A stretch of 64,000 bases of DNA from Cryomorpha ignava (GCF_010686655.1 NZ_JAAGVY010000008.1:62001-126000), one strand, 5' to 3'; positions 25,433 through 34,560 are shown, counted from the stretch's first letter. Program-made: numbers and translations. The notes: generated by a model from the sequence alone, not told the origin.

Positions 25433-28045
25433 TTACTGGAAAGAAATTAAATCGGTAGTAATTCCCAATTGAATTCTGAAATCAGCGTATTTTCCATCCA
25501 GAAATGCACCGGTAACATCAATTCTAAAAAACCGGAATAAATTATCGATGCTGTATCCTACCTCTAAATAATGATTAACCGTGGGGGTAATAATGTGGTT
25601 GATATTGATGTTTTCTTTCACCCCGGTTAGCCGCAAAACGCGGATATTGGTAAGCAGAAACTGACGAAACTCGTAATTAATCCAAGTGCTTACGTATTGA
25701 TCGTTAGTGGAATAATCGTAGTAGGGAGCAATAGAGTAACCCTGCATTTGCGCGAAGCGGGTAAATATGGTTTGATTTCCCATAAAGTGGGCGTAATCCA
25801 TAAATTCCATGGTATTGTTGCGCAAAAACTTACCGGCCTCACTGCGTACAGCAATTTTTCCAAATAGGTTGAGGTCAAAGCGGTATTTCACTTCAATTTT
25901 CGCCAGGTCGTAATCTGCTGTAGATTCGTAAACACCCGGAATGGCCTTAACATAAGTTACATTAATCTCGGGTGGGTTGTTTGCTTTTGAATACGTTTCG
26001 CCGCTTTTATAATAGCGCGACCAGGGCTTCCAGGTAAAACCCAGATAAACTTTAAAAGCCCGTGAACGTCCAAAATGAGTATCTGGCATTTCGAGGCTTA
26101 CGGGTGCATTTTCTGAATATTCTTTCTTAGGATTGTCAAACCACACATAATCGGTATTGTTAAACGTTTCGATGCGCTCGGTAAAAATTACCGATGGTTT
26201 TAATTTGAGGTTATGCCTTACGCGATGTTCCCAATTGGTTTCAATAAACTTTTTGTCGTACACCCGCATAAAGTGGTTTTCTACAAAGAGCGACGAAATT
26301 GCATCGGTAAATGTGGCAATAGGTTCACGTTCATTAAACTGGCTGTAATAATAGCCGCCTTCTACATTTATCTTGCTTCCTTTCATCAGGCCTTTACCAT
26401 ATGAAAATTCAGATTTTAGAGTTCCAAACCCTCGGTTTCGCGCGAAAGCATACCGGAAAACTGGAGAAATCTCTAGCTTCCTGTCCTTGTCAATACGTTT
26501 GAAATAGCTAAGTGCGTATTTAAAGTTCCATCCATCTACGCTATTAAACCGGATAGATGCGAGTGCATTTTTTATCTGGAGGGTATTGTCATTTCCCAAG
26601 TCATATCTGTTGCCCCATACTAAGTCATAGATTTTAAACTCTTTACCGGTATTAAGCGTGTCGCCTTCTTCGCGTTTTATTTGCTCTATGGCCAGGCTGT
26701 CTTGAAGATCATATCCTTTTTCTTCGCGAACAGTGAGTGGAATAGGGCGTTTTAGTGCCCAATAAGTGCTGTCGTTACCATAAGCTGTCGAATCTATTTT
26801 TACATCCCGCGACTGTATTACAGCGGGCTCATCGGTCTGTTGGCGCTCCTGCTTTTCGTATTGGCGCATGAGGTGTCTCAATTCCTTTCGGGTAAGCTCT
26901 TCGCCATTCATCAGTTTGTCTTCTGATGATTTTTTTGCCTTTTCCAAATCGGTTTCCGGTTTGCTGTCGCGAGATTCTATGGCTTCCTGTTCTGTTTTTT
27001 CGTCGAGTACCGTAAAGGTGTCTGCCAGTTCGTTATTTACTGTAATGTCGTATTTGCTCACCGTTGCGAGGTATTGAAACTCAAATGTAAATCCAAGAAT
27101 TTTTCCTGTACCATCGTACTTGTGCGATACCGGCATCCATACACTGGGTTTTATTGGTGCAAAAACTTGATTTACTTCAATGCGAATTCCCTGAATTACA
27201 AAGTAGAGATCTATACTGTGAATAGCCCAAAGATCTTCTACAACATATATTTTTCCGGCAAAAACATCTTCGCCGCGGCTACGCGGAATAACCTGAATTT
27301 CATTTATTTGATAGCCTCTATCAGAAAAAGTACTCACGTATTTAAACTTGTAGTATGCGAAAGCTTTTGGCGAAAAAGGAGAGATAAGACCGGCAATCTC
27401 AGGTTCATACAGCGAGCTGTTAATATAATTCATCGGGCTCGTATTTTGGTCGTCGCCAGTGCTGCGAATACTAATTACCCGCTCTTTATAATCGCCTGGC
27501 CTGGTGTAGGTTATTTCCGAAACCGATTCTGTAACAAAGGTCGCCGAGGTATCTAGCCCTTCTTTTTTCAATGTCTTTTCCAAAAACCAGGGTGCATCAA
27601 CCAGTCGGCCACCTCCTTTTAAATACACCTCGCATGTATAATGGTTTACTTGCTGGCGGTGATAGCTGCTTTTAGCAATGGCTTTTCGCATAATTTTATA
27701 GGCCGGGTCTTCCTTTCCTCCGTCTATTTCGGCGGCTTGTAAGGAGTATGCTTGCTGTTGTAAAACGATGTCGCGCGTTAGCAATTCACTGGCGACAGTT
27801 ACCGAAATCTGCTCGCTTTTATAGCCTAGAAATTGAAAACTTATGGAATAGGTGCCCGGTGAAAGCCGAAGTTCGTATTTCCCAATTTGGTTTGTAACAC
27901 TGCCCGAACCGGTTTGCTGCACATAAATTGTAGTAAAAGGCAGAGGTTCGCCGTCCTGGTCAATTACTGTTCCCCTTATGCCTTGGGCTTTTGCCAATGC
28001 AGGAATAAATAATATAGGAATGAGAAAAAGGAAAAATCTATTCAT
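25433..28045 (-). CDS. DUF5686 outer-membrane protein with carboxypeptidase-like regulatory domain
   Basis: An 870-residue exported protein. Signal peptide MNRFFLFLIPILFIPALAKA, cut before QG. Residues ~22-112 form a CarboxypepD_reg-like beta-sandwich (GIRGTVIDQDGEPLPFTTIY ... GKYELRLSPGTYSISFQFLG). From ~125 the DUF5686 region begins (EDPAYKIMRKAIAKSSYHRQ), including the charged linker ELTRKELRHLMRQYEKQERQ near residue 390. The C-terminal half is rich in amphipathic aromatic strands and ends RIQLGITTDLISFQ, as in an outer-membrane beta-barrel. The family is widespread in Bacteroidota and its function is unknown. It stands alone; -7 box at 28095-28102. Confidence 0.85.
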   Translation of the reverse strand: MNRFFLFLIPILFIPALAKAQGIRGTVIDQDGEPLPFTTIYVQQTGSGSVTNQIGKYELRLSPGTYSISFQFLGYKSEQISVTVASELLTRDIVLQQQAYSLQAAEIDGGKEDPAYKIMRKAIAKSSYHRQQVNHYTCEVYLKGGGRLVDAPWFLEKTLKKEGLDTSATFVTESVSEITYTRPGDYKERVISIRSTGDDQNTSPMNYINSSLYEPEIAGLISPFSPKAFAYYKFKYVSTFSDRGYQINEIQVIPRSRGEDVFAGKIYVVEDLWAIHSIDLYFVIQGIRIEVNQVFAPIKPSVWMPVSHKYDGTGKILGFTFEFQYLATVSKYDITVNNELADTFTVLDEKTEQEAIESRDSKPETDLEKAKKSSEDKLMNGEELTRKELRHLMRQYEKQERQQTDEPAVIQSRDVKIDSTAYGNDSTYWALKRPIPLTVREEKGYDLQDSLAIEQIKREEGDTLNTGKEFKIYDLVWGNRYDLGNDNTLQIKNALASIRFNSVDGWNFKYALSYFKRIDKDRKLEISPVFRYAFARNRGFGTLKSEFSYGKGLMKGSKINVEGGYYYSQFNEREPIATFTDAISSLFVENHFMRVYDKKFIETNWEHRVRHNLKLKPSVIFTERIETFNNTDYVWFDNPKKEYSENAPVSLEMPDTHFGRSRAFKVYLGFTWKPWSRYYKSGETYSKANNPPEINVTYVKAIPGVYESTADYDLAKIEVKYRFDLNLFGKIAVRSEAGKFLRNNTMEFMDYAHFMGNQTIFTRFAQMQGYSIAPYYDYSTNDQYVSTWINYEFRQFLLTNIRVLRLTGVKENININHIITPTVNHYLEVGYSIDNLFRFFRIDVTGAFLDGKYADFRIQLGITTDLISFQ

Positions 28046-28094
28046 ATTTTAAAACCTTGTGACGGCTAATGGTTGAAAAAAGTAACAACAAGCA

Positions 28095-28102
28095 CAAATT
28101 TA
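28095..28102 (-). promoter_or_regulatory. -7 box of the DUF5686 gene
   Basis: TAAATTTG on the minus strand, about 50 bases before the ATG. No clear -33 element. Confidence 0.4.
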
Positions 28103-28735
28103 AGTTAAAGATTGAGTTTAATGACAGGTAATTTTAAATGAAGCCTTTTGGTTGATTTTATGCGCTGAAAATAGTCTCGAGTCGCTAGTCTCGCGGCAGT
28201 TTATGGAAAAAGTAGAATTTATTGTTCCAATCGGATCGTTATGTTGTAGAATGGAAGAAGAAAGAGAGTTGAATGTAGTAAATCAGAATATTTTTCGTCG
28301 TGGAAAATTGGAATTTGTGGTGTTCTGTATTTATGGTTGGGTAATGGGGTCAGAATGAAGTTTCATTAATCGCAAACGCAACAAAAACCATCATTAATGA
28401 AAAATGTGATATAGGAGAGCCGCGATGCTCCGCATCTCTTTCTGTCGCGTTTAAAGAGATTGTTGAAATCAATCACATAAATAGTCTAATCATCAATTTT
28501 TGCCGCAGCATTACAATATCAGCGAATCCCCTAAAACATTATCTCAAAAACCACCTTGCGGGACGCCAGAAAAAGCCACCCGTAGTTTACCAAGCCAAAG
28601 GCATGGCGAGACGCCACGCTAAAAAGCGTGGTAAACTGAGGGTGTTCGAGGAGTGACTATATGCAAGCTGTTATCCAAAATAACCCACCAAACCCGGACC
28701 CCAATCATAAATCATAAATCTGAAATCAAGATTCC
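28103..28735. repeat. Gene-free region with dispersed repeats
   Basis: No credible gene. AGTCTCGAGTCGCTAGTCTC (28173-28192) is matched by AGTCGCTCGTCTCGAGG-type text at 47263-47293. At 28558-28613 is one copy of the GGGACGCCAG...CGTAGTTTACCAAGC repeat, followed by a hairpin with arms CCACGCT and AGCGTGG (28613-28632). Near 28705 there is 'ATCATAAATCATAAATC' tandem text. Confidence 0.6.
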
Positions 28736-28766
28736 TTTGAATAATTAACAGGGCTGCGTACATTTG
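28736..28766 (+). promoter_or_regulatory. Promoter of sucC
   Basis: TTTG (28736-28739), a 19-bp spacer and TACATTTG (28759-28766) match the Bacteroidota vegetative promoter exactly. The sucC ATG follows 20 bases later. Confidence 0.8.
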
Positions 28767-28786
28767 CGGCAAACAAAAATATACCC

Positions 28787-29977
28787 ATGAACATTCACGA
28801 ATATCAAGGTAAATCAATACTCAACTCATTTGGCGTGGCCGTACAACGCGGTCTCGTTGCCGATACTCCCGAAGAAGCCGTAGAAGCAGCTAAAAAAATC
28901 AACGAAACAACCGGTTCGGACTGGTTTGTGATTAAAGCGCAAATTCACGCCGGAGGCCGAGGTAAGGGTGGGGGAGTAAAAATTGCCAAAAACCTTGATC
29001 AAGTGAAAGAAATTTCTTCGCAAATATTGGGTATGCAGCTTATTACGCCCCAAACGTCTGCCGAAGGTAAATTGGTGAGCAAAGTGCTTATTGCCGAAGA
29101 TGTTTACTACCCTGGCGATAGCGAGCCAAGCGAAATTTACATGAGCATATTGCTCGACAGAGCTACCGGAAAAGTTACCATTATGTACTCTACCGAAGGT
29201 GGAATGGACATTGAAGCCGTAGCCGAAAAAACGCCCGAACTTATTTATAAGGAAGTAATAAATCCAGGCCTCGGCATTCAAGGCTATCAGTGCAGAAAAA
29301 TTGCTTTCAACCTTGGCCTTAGTGGCAAAGCGTTTAAAGAAATGGTAAAATTTGTAGAATCTCTCTACAATGCTTACGTAGGTTGCGACGCCAGCCTTTT
29401 TGAAATTAATCCTGTACTTAAAACATCAGATGACCGCATAATAGCTGTTGATGCAAAAGTTACTCTTGATGACAATGCTCTTTTCCGTCACAAAGATTAC
29501 GCAGCAATGCGCGACCTTAGCGAAGAAGACCCTACAGAAGTGGAAGCCGGTGAAGCAGGTCTTAACTACGTGCAACTAGATGGTAATGTGGGATGTATGG
29601 TTAACGGTGCCGGTCTCGCAATGGCTACCATGGACATTATTAAATTAAGCGGTGGTGAGCCGGCAAACTTCCTAGATGTAGGGGGTACAGCCGATGCCAA
29701 ACGTGTAGAAAAAGCCTTTAGAATTATCTTGAAAGATGAAAAAGTAAAAGCTATCCTTGTTAATATTTTCGGCGGTATCGTTCGTTGCGACCGCGTAGCG
29801 CAGGGTATTGTAGATGCGTACAAAAACATAGGCGATATAAATGTACCTATCATCGTGCGCCTGCAAGGTACCAATGCCAAAGAGGGAAAAGCACTTATTG
29901 ATGAGTCAGGTTTAAAAGTACATTCGGCCATAGTGCTTCAAGATGCTGCCGACAGAGTTAAAGAAGTAATGGCTTAA
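28787..29977 (+). CDS. sucC: Succinate-CoA ligase (ADP-forming) beta subunit
   Basis: A 396-residue subunit of succinyl-CoA synthetase, which converts succinyl-CoA to succinate with ATP or GTP formation in the TCA cycle. It starts MNIHEYQGKSILNSFGVAVQ. The ATP-grasp domain has FVIKAQIHAGGRGKGGGVKI and LFEINPVLKT. The C-terminal flavodoxin-like ligase domain has LDVGGTADAKRVEKAFRIIL and VNIFGGIVRCDRVAQGIV, with the nucleotide-loop residues in RLQGTNAKEGKALIDESGL. Length is normal. The alpha subunit (sucD) is not adjacent, as is common in Bacteroidota. A strong promoter precedes it and a hairpin terminator follows, so it is monocistronic. Confidence 0.96.
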   Translation: MNIHEYQGKSILNSFGVAVQRGLVADTPEEAVEAAKKINETTGSDWFVIKAQIHAGGRGKGGGVKIAKNLDQVKEISSQILGMQLITPQTSAEGKLVSKVLIAEDVYYPGDSEPSEIYMSILLDRATGKVTIMYSTEGGMDIEAVAEKTPELIYKEVINPGLGIQGYQCRKIAFNLGLSGKAFKEMVKFVESLYNAYVGCDASLFEINPVLKTSDDRIIAVDAKVTLDDNALFRHKDYAAMRDLSEEDPTEVEAGEAGLNYVQLDGNVGCMVNGAGLAMATMDIIKLSGGEPANFLDVGGTADAKRVEKAFRIILKDEKVKAILVNIFGGIVRCDRVAQGIVDAYKNIGDINVPIIVRLQGTNAKEGKALIDESGLKVHSAIVLQDAADRVKEVMA

Positions 29978-30022
29978 CTACATTTTCTATTCCTCATACT
30001 TTATTAGATATTTACGTTCATT

Positions 30023-30052
30023 GCGCGCAGTTTTATAAGCTGCGCGCTTTTA
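30023..30052 (+). terminator. Intrinsic terminator after sucC
   Basis: GCGCGCAG (30023-30030) pairs perfectly with CTGCGCGC (30040-30047) around a 9-base loop and is followed by TTTTATTT, 46 bases after the sucC stop. Confidence 0.85.
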
Positions 30053-30188
30053 TTTACTTGTTCAGAATATCTGCGCACGTCGGTCTTCACACCAAATACA
30101 TTACTAAGAGAAAAATTTTAGGCAGGCTTTTTGTTTATGTGGTACCATAGCGATAAAACATTCGCAAAAAATTCACGTTTAACGATAT

Positions 30189-30908
30189 ATGCGCCCACTA
30201 ATTTCATTCGTATTTTTAAGTTTTTTGTTTTGCCTTTCGGCGAATGCGCAATCAGGAACCAATGTTGATTCATATCAGGGCTTGTACCTGCTTGAAACCA
30301 TAGTGGTAGATGGCGATACAATTCCAGTGGTTACGCTACGTCCAGCACATATTTCAAGCAGTAGAAAAGGGAGAAGTCAACGCTATCAGCGTCAGTACGA
30401 CAAGTTGCATCGCAATGTTGTTAAGACTTATCCTTACGCAAAAGTCGCCGGAAAACTCATTAAAGCATACAATGAAAATCTTTCGCTCCTTGATACCGAA
30501 GCCGCCCGCGACGCATATCTCGATAAATGCGAGGAAGATTTAAAAGCCGAGTTTGAGGGCGAAATCAATAAAATGACACGCAGCCAGGGTGTGGTACTTA
30601 TCAAACTCATAGACCGCGAAACCGGAAATACCAGCTATGAACTTATCAAGCAACTCAAAAATGGATTTACCGCTTTTATGTGGCAGGGAATAGCCGTAAT
30701 GTTTGGTTCTGACCTCAAGGTAAATTACGATCCTGCAATAGATAATACCGACTACCAGATAGAAGAAATTGTGTCAATGATTGAGTCGGGTCAGATTGAA
30801 GTTGACTTACGCGACGTAAAAACCCCCGCTGCCAAAGATGTGCTCGAAGCCAAAGACAAACGCCTTCAGCGAAAAATGGAGAAGCAAAGAAAAAAGCAGA
30901 ACGGTTGA
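30189..30908 (+). CDS. DUF4294-family exported protein
   Basis: A 239-residue protein with signal peptide MRPLISFVFLSFLFCLSANA cut before QS. The body matches DUF4294: ETIVVDGDTIPVVTLRP, then a basic stretch (SSRKGRSQRYQRQYDKLHRN), NVVKTYPYAKVAGKLIKAYN, and the helical core KCEEDLKAEFEGEINKMTRS with LIKLIDRETGNTSYELIKQL. It ends in a Lys/Arg/Gln tail. The family is restricted to Bacteroidota and has no known activity. No neighbour is close enough to form an operon. Two hairpin repeats follow. Confidence 0.85.
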   Translation: MRPLISFVFLSFLFCLSANAQSGTNVDSYQGLYLLETIVVDGDTIPVVTLRPAHISSSRKGRSQRYQRQYDKLHRNVVKTYPYAKVAGKLIKAYNENLSLLDTEAARDAYLDKCEEDLKAEFEGEINKMTRSQGVVLIKLIDRETGNTSYELIKQLKNGFTAFMWQGIAVMFGSDLKVNYDPAIDNTDYQIEEIVSMIESGQIEVDLRDVKTPAAKDVLEAKDKRLQRKMEKQRKKQNG

Positions 30909-30910
30909 GA

Positions 30911-30948
30911 TTATGATTCGTAGCCTCCTCGATTTATCGCGAGGCATG
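30911..30948. repeat. Hairpin repeat, copy 1
   Basis: The segment beginning TTATGATTCGTAGCCTC, continuing with CTCGATTTATCGC and GAGGC, forms a 5-bp GCCTC/GAGGC stem. It is nearly identical to a copy exactly 100 bases downstream. It lies 3 bases after the DUF4294 stop and may end its transcript. Confidence 0.75.
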
Positions 30949-31010
30949 TTTTAATTATTCCCTTGCATATGCGCACCATTACGCCAACCGTTCTCGGTAC
31001 AAAGGTTGAT

Positions 31011-31048
31011 TTATGATTAGTAGCCTCGTCGATTTATCGCGAGGCTAC
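31011..31048. repeat. Hairpin repeat, copy 2
   Basis: TTATGATTAGTAGCCTC continues to GATTTATCGCGAGGCTAC. Arms GTAGCCTCG (31020-31028) and CGAGGCTAC (31040-31048) give a perfect 9-bp stem. Copy 1 has compensation-free mismatches in the outer stem, so this copy is the more intact one. Confidence 0.8.
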
Positions 31049-31078
31049 TTACGCACTTCCAAAGTAATTTGTTGATTT

Positions 31079-31086
31079 TAGATTTG
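31079..31086 (+). promoter_or_regulatory. -7 box of the 155-residue protein gene
   Basis: TAGATTTG matches TAnnTTTG and lies 32 bases before the ATG at 31119. No convincing -33 element. Confidence 0.4.
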
Positions 31087-31118
31087 TATCTTAGTAGTCT
31101 AACTTAAACACATCAACC

Positions 31119-31586
31119 ATGATCTCCAAATTTTTCATTATCGCTGCAATTGTTGGATTGCTTCCGGGTACCTCAAATCAATCATCTAAAACTGCTCTTA
31201 TATCAGGACTGGAATATGCATTAACCCAGTCGAAAATAGCTGATGCCTATGGTTTAGAAGCTACATCAGATAAAAAGAATTGTAAAAAAATTGTAGTTGT
31301 TAACTCCACAAAGAATTTAGACAAGTCTGCTGCTGCTTACTTTAACGAGTCTGAACTATGCATTGTAGCTAAGCAAAAACAGGATATGTTTTTCTTATCA
31401 ATCCAGAAATATTTCGAAATAGAAAAATTTTCTGTAGATGACAACCAATACACTTTATCTCTGCAATTGATCTCGCCTGAGTATAATCCATCAGCAAACA
31501 AACAAATGTTTTGGGTCTTGAAATATAGTTTAACTGATGGGTTAATAAATGTTCAATCCTTTGATCAGGTTGTTCAGGATAATTGA
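31119..31586 (+). CDS. Small exported protein of unknown function
   Basis: A 155-residue protein with a hydrophobic N-terminus (MISKFFIIAAIVGLLPGTSN) that is probably a signal peptide, cut near residue 18-22. The mature part has two cysteines (KKNCKKIVVV and ESELCIVAKQ) that could form a disulfide, and beta-rich segments such as QYTLSLQLISPEYNP and FWVLKYSLTDGLINVQSF. The layout (short helix, then antiparallel strands) recalls small periplasmic proteins, but I recognise no family. It stands alone and is more AT-rich than its neighbours. Confidence 0.65.
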   Translation: MISKFFIIAAIVGLLPGTSNQSSKTALISGLEYALTQSKIADAYGLEATSDKKNCKKIVVVNSTKNLDKSAAAYFNESELCIVAKQKQDMFFLSIQKYFEIEKFSVDDNQYTLSLQLISPEYNPSANKQMFWVLKYSLTDGLINVQSFDQVVQDN

Positions 31587-32165
31587 AACAGCAATTAGAA
31601 CGAGATTGATTTATTAAAAGCTGACTGAAACCACGTGAATCGCAAATATTCGCGTGGAGTGGTCGCAGAAAACTTCATCTAGTTTGGATTGAATAAGACG
31701 TAAATTTACTGCCGCAACGCTCAAGGCCTGAATGGCCGACATATAATAGCACAGGTCTTCAGATCCCGATCCGCGGGAGTAAGCAGCCAGCCCCGGGAGC
31801 TTAAAAATCGTCGAGGCTGTGCAGCCCTGTGTTATATAACCAAATTCATCAAAGCCTTTACAGGGCGACATATCTCAACGAAAACATGGATCAAAAACTA
31901 ACAAACATATCATCATGAATGCCTGGCGGGACGCCAGAAAAAACAACCCGTAGTTTATCAAGCCAAAGGCATAGCGGGACGAGAGCGTTTGCGCACCGAA
32001 TCGTAATTAGCTCAAACGAGCCTAGGAGAAACCCACATAACCATGAGAACCAGTTTATCTTGAAAAATAGAACGGGAAAACATGAAATCAATCAACTCTC
32101 TCTCTCTCTCTCTCTACAAAATTCTCAAATCCGCACATCCGCACATCCGCAAATCCACAAATCAA
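31587..32165. repeat. Gene-free region: REP-like element, dispersed repeat, microsatellite
   Basis: About 31721-31872 holds a palindrome-rich element with AGGCCTGAATGGCCGACATA at one end, TTTACAGGGCGACATA at the other, and internal GC palindromes (GGGCTG/CAGCCC, CCCCGGG). It resembles REP-like elements common in Bacteroidota. An 85-codon minus-strand frame through it (31614-31871) is a by-product of the repeat. At 31925-31980 is a copy of the GGGACGCCAG/CGTAGTTT repeat. At 32096-32115 is a (CT)10 tract, followed by ATCCGCACATCCGCACATCC-type 9-mers up to the next gene's stop. Confidence 0.65.
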
Positions 32166-33554
32166 TTACTTTTCCCTAAAGAACAACTCAACCCGTCGGT
32201 TCAAAGCCCTACCTTCATCAGTAAGATTTGACGCATACGGATCTTTTTCGCCGATTCCTTCGTTAGCAATCCGTTCGGGAATTACTCCGTTTATCACCAA
32301 AAACTCTTTTGCGGCAGCAGCCCGGTTGTCGCTCAATACCTTGTTGTAAGCATCGCTTCCTATGGCGTCCGTATGTCCTTCTATGCGCAAGGTCATATAC
32401 GGATACTCATCCAGAATACGCGCCACGGCATCGAGTACTTCAATGTATTTTGCACTGATATCGTACTTGTCGTAATCGAAATACACAAAACGGATATACG
32501 TTTCGGAGTCGAGAAGCTCAGCCTTTGTCATGGTCTCAAGTGAGCGGTTTACCTGCTTGCCGCTTGCAGAAGTTTCTATGATCAACACCGGCTCTCTCCG
32601 TTCCACTTCTAAATCGGCATCCACCATTTCCAAACTGTCTAAAACAGGTTTTGAAATAGTTAAATCTGTAAGGTAAATGCTCGAAAGCGAATCGTTTCTA
32701 TTGCTGCTAAAGTAGGCAGTGCCATCTTCTGTCGAATAAAAATAGGCATCAAAATACTTGGAGTTCAAAGCGTTTCCGGGATTCACCGGTTCCGACCATT
32801 GTGTCCATGAATCGTCTTGCAGCTTTGAATAATAAATGTCGTAATCATCCGGATTTTCAGGTCGGTTTGCCGAAAAGAAAAGCAGTTTTTTCTGGGTATC
32901 GTAAAAAGGACTTATTTCGTCATTGGCGCTATTCACCTCACTTCCTAAGGGTATGGGCTGAGTCCACGTCGTGCCCTGATCGCCGGAAAGGCTAATGAAT
33001 AGATCGTTGTTTTGGGTCTTGCCTTCTACCGGCAACGACCAAAGTATAAAATTTTCATCGGGACTCACATAAGCGCTGTAAAATTCGGTCGTAATATTCA
33101 AATCGGGAATCACCACCGCTTTCGGATCACTCCATTTATTCGCGGAAGCGCTATAATTTATAACAGACAAACCGGGAACTGGGTCGCCGGCAGCATTGGT
33201 TTGGTTGAGCAAGTAAAGCCGGTTTCCATTTACTGTAGTGCCCACCACCACATCACTTTTTTTGGTGTTGATCTCCGAAAAGTTCTTTGCACTATCAAAA
33301 GTGTCGTCTATTAAATCGCTCGTCCACACATCCTGCCCGCTGTACTTCCCACCTTTATTGGAAGCGTGAAACGTTCTTGCGAAATACATCTTCTTGCCAT
33401 CAGCGCTTATAACAGGAAAACTCTCTTCGGCATCGCTATTTATAGCCTTGGTCATTTTCTGCGCCGGAGCGAAAGATATAGTTTCGTCTTGTGCGGTAGC
33501 AGATGCACAGAATCCGATAAAACCAATGATGAGAAATAGTTTAAATGGGTTCAT
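32166..33554 (-). CDS. OmpA-family protein with PD40 repeats (type IX locus)
   Basis: A 462-residue exported protein; the start at ATG 33554 gives signal MNPFKLFLIIGFIGFCASATA, cut before QD. Residues ~25-310 are PD40/WD40-like propeller segments (FPVISADGKKMYFARTFHAS, FYSAYVSPDENFILW, ISPFYDTQKKLLFFSANRPE, AYFSSNRNDSLSSIYLT). The C-terminal ~110 residues are an OmpA peptidoglycan-binding domain (RIEGHTDAIGSDAYNKVLSD, ending NRRVELFF). This architecture accompanies PorP/SprF and large type B adhesins, probably linking the surface protein or its outer-membrane carrier to the cell wall. It is the last gene of the three-gene operon, 7 bases after the PorP/SprF gene. Confidence 0.9.
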   Translation of the reverse strand: MNPFKLFLIIGFIGFCASATAQDETISFAPAQKMTKAINSDAEESFPVISADGKKMYFARTFHASNKGGKYSGQDVWTSDLIDDTFDSAKNFSEINTKKSDVVVGTTVNGNRLYLLNQTNAAGDPVPGLSVINYSASANKWSDPKAVVIPDLNITTEFYSAYVSPDENFILWSLPVEGKTQNNDLFISLSGDQGTTWTQPIPLGSEVNSANDEISPFYDTQKKLLFFSANRPENPDDYDIYYSKLQDDSWTQWSEPVNPGNALNSKYFDAYFYSTEDGTAYFSSNRNDSLSSIYLTDLTISKPVLDSLEMVDADLEVERREPVLIIETSASGKQVNRSLETMTKAELLDSETYIRFVYFDYDKYDISAKYIEVLDAVARILDEYPYMTLRIEGHTDAIGSDAYNKVLSDNRAAAAKEFLVINGVIPERIANEGIGEKDPYASNLTDEGRALNRRVELFFREK

Positions 33555-33561
33555 TCTTCTT

Positions 33562-34557
33562 CTATTTTTTGTTGAATTGAAATCCGAGTACAATTTCATG
33601 ACTTCCGCTACTCAAATTATTAATTGAAGAGGTAACATAATCATATGCATAGCCTACCTTCATCCAGTCGTTTATGTGCAGACCTGCCAGCACAGATACG
33701 GCGTCTTCATTTCTATATGACAGTCCCAGCCAGAACTTTTCCCGAAATTCGGCCTTCACATTAACATCAACAGAGAGTGGGGCAGGACCCAGTATTTTAA
33801 ATAGTAGGCTGGGCGTAAGATCTACGTTTTCAGAAACCGGAATGCTGTAGCCAACCGTTGCAAACTGGTGTATTTTTAATCTGGCATCGCTAAAGTTCAT
33901 TTCAGTACCTTCATTGCCTAGATTAATCTCATTTTGAGCAATCTGATACACTGAGTATCCCAAGAATGCGCGGTCGCTGTACAGAAAAACTCCGGCGTTG
34001 ATATCGAATAAATTTGATTGCGTACCATTTGCAATAAAATCGGAATAGGTATTGTCTGTTGGGTTTTCCAAAACCACCATATCGCTTCCAAAAGTAAGAC
34101 CATACCAGCCAAAGCTGGTTCCAATTGCCAGCCAGTATTTATCGGCTATCGGCATATGGTACGAGTAGCTCGCCATTACCGAGGTGCGTTTAAAAAGACC
34201 GTACTCATCTATTGCCGCCATTCCTCCCACCACATGCTTGGCATAGCGAATGGTTTCAGTACTTTTATAGAGGTCGCGACGACTAATCGGGATGGAATAC
34301 CGGTTTTGCAACACCTTTGGCTTTTTGCCCAGATTTACAGATCCATTTGCGTAATAGGTTTGCGGCGCACCATCAAAACCAGCCCATTGCTGTCTGAATC
34401 CCAGATTTATATCAATATCTTTATCAAGGCTCGATGCTGCAGGATTTAGCACATACATATTTTGCATATACTGGCTAAACTGTGGCAGTTGCTGTGCCAT
34501 AATTCCTTGTAAAGAAAGGAAAAGCAAACCTGCGAGTATGTAGATTTTCGTTTTCAT
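33562..34557 (-). CDS. PorP/SprF-family type IX secretion outer-membrane protein
   Basis: A 331-residue outer-membrane beta-barrel with signal peptide MKTKIYILAGLLFLSLQGIMA, cut before QQ. The family start QLPQFSQYMQNMYVLNPAAS follows at once, then alternating strands such as INLGFRQQWAGFDGAPQTYY, the GGMAAIDEYGLFKRTSV loop, and a C-terminal strand EIVLGFQFNKK. PorP/SprF proteins help attach or deliver particular type IX cargo (SprF serves SprB). Here it lies between the giant HYR adhesin (3 bases upstream) and the OmpA protein, the standard cargo-carrier-anchor order. Confidence 0.92.
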   Translation of the reverse strand: MKTKIYILAGLLFLSLQGIMAQQLPQFSQYMQNMYVLNPAASSLDKDIDINLGFRQQWAGFDGAPQTYYANGSVNLGKKPKVLQNRYSIPISRRDLYKSTETIRYAKHVVGGMAAIDEYGLFKRTSVMASYSYHMPIADKYWLAIGTSFGWYGLTFGSDMVVLENPTDNTYSDFIANGTQSNLFDINAGVFLYSDRAFLGYSVYQIAQNEINLGNEGTEMNFSDARLKIHQFATVGYSIPVSENVDLTPSLLFKILGPAPLSVDVNVKAEFREKFWLGLSYRNEDAVSVLAGLHINDWMKVGYAYDYVTSSINNLSSGSHEIVLGFQFNKK

Positions 34558-34560
34558 GTC

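Noticed and set aside
28152-28358. 68-codon plus-strand frame in the gap before sucC
   Set aside because: Starts within repeat-type sequence, has no recognisable features, and no promoter fits.
31614-31871. 85-codon minus-strand frame
   Set aside because: Lies on a palindromic REP-like element; the frame looks like a by-product of the repeat.
32096-32115. (CT)10 tract as a phase-variable switch of the OmpA gene
   Set aside because: It lies downstream of the OmpA stop codon and outside any reading frame, so slippage would not change a protein.
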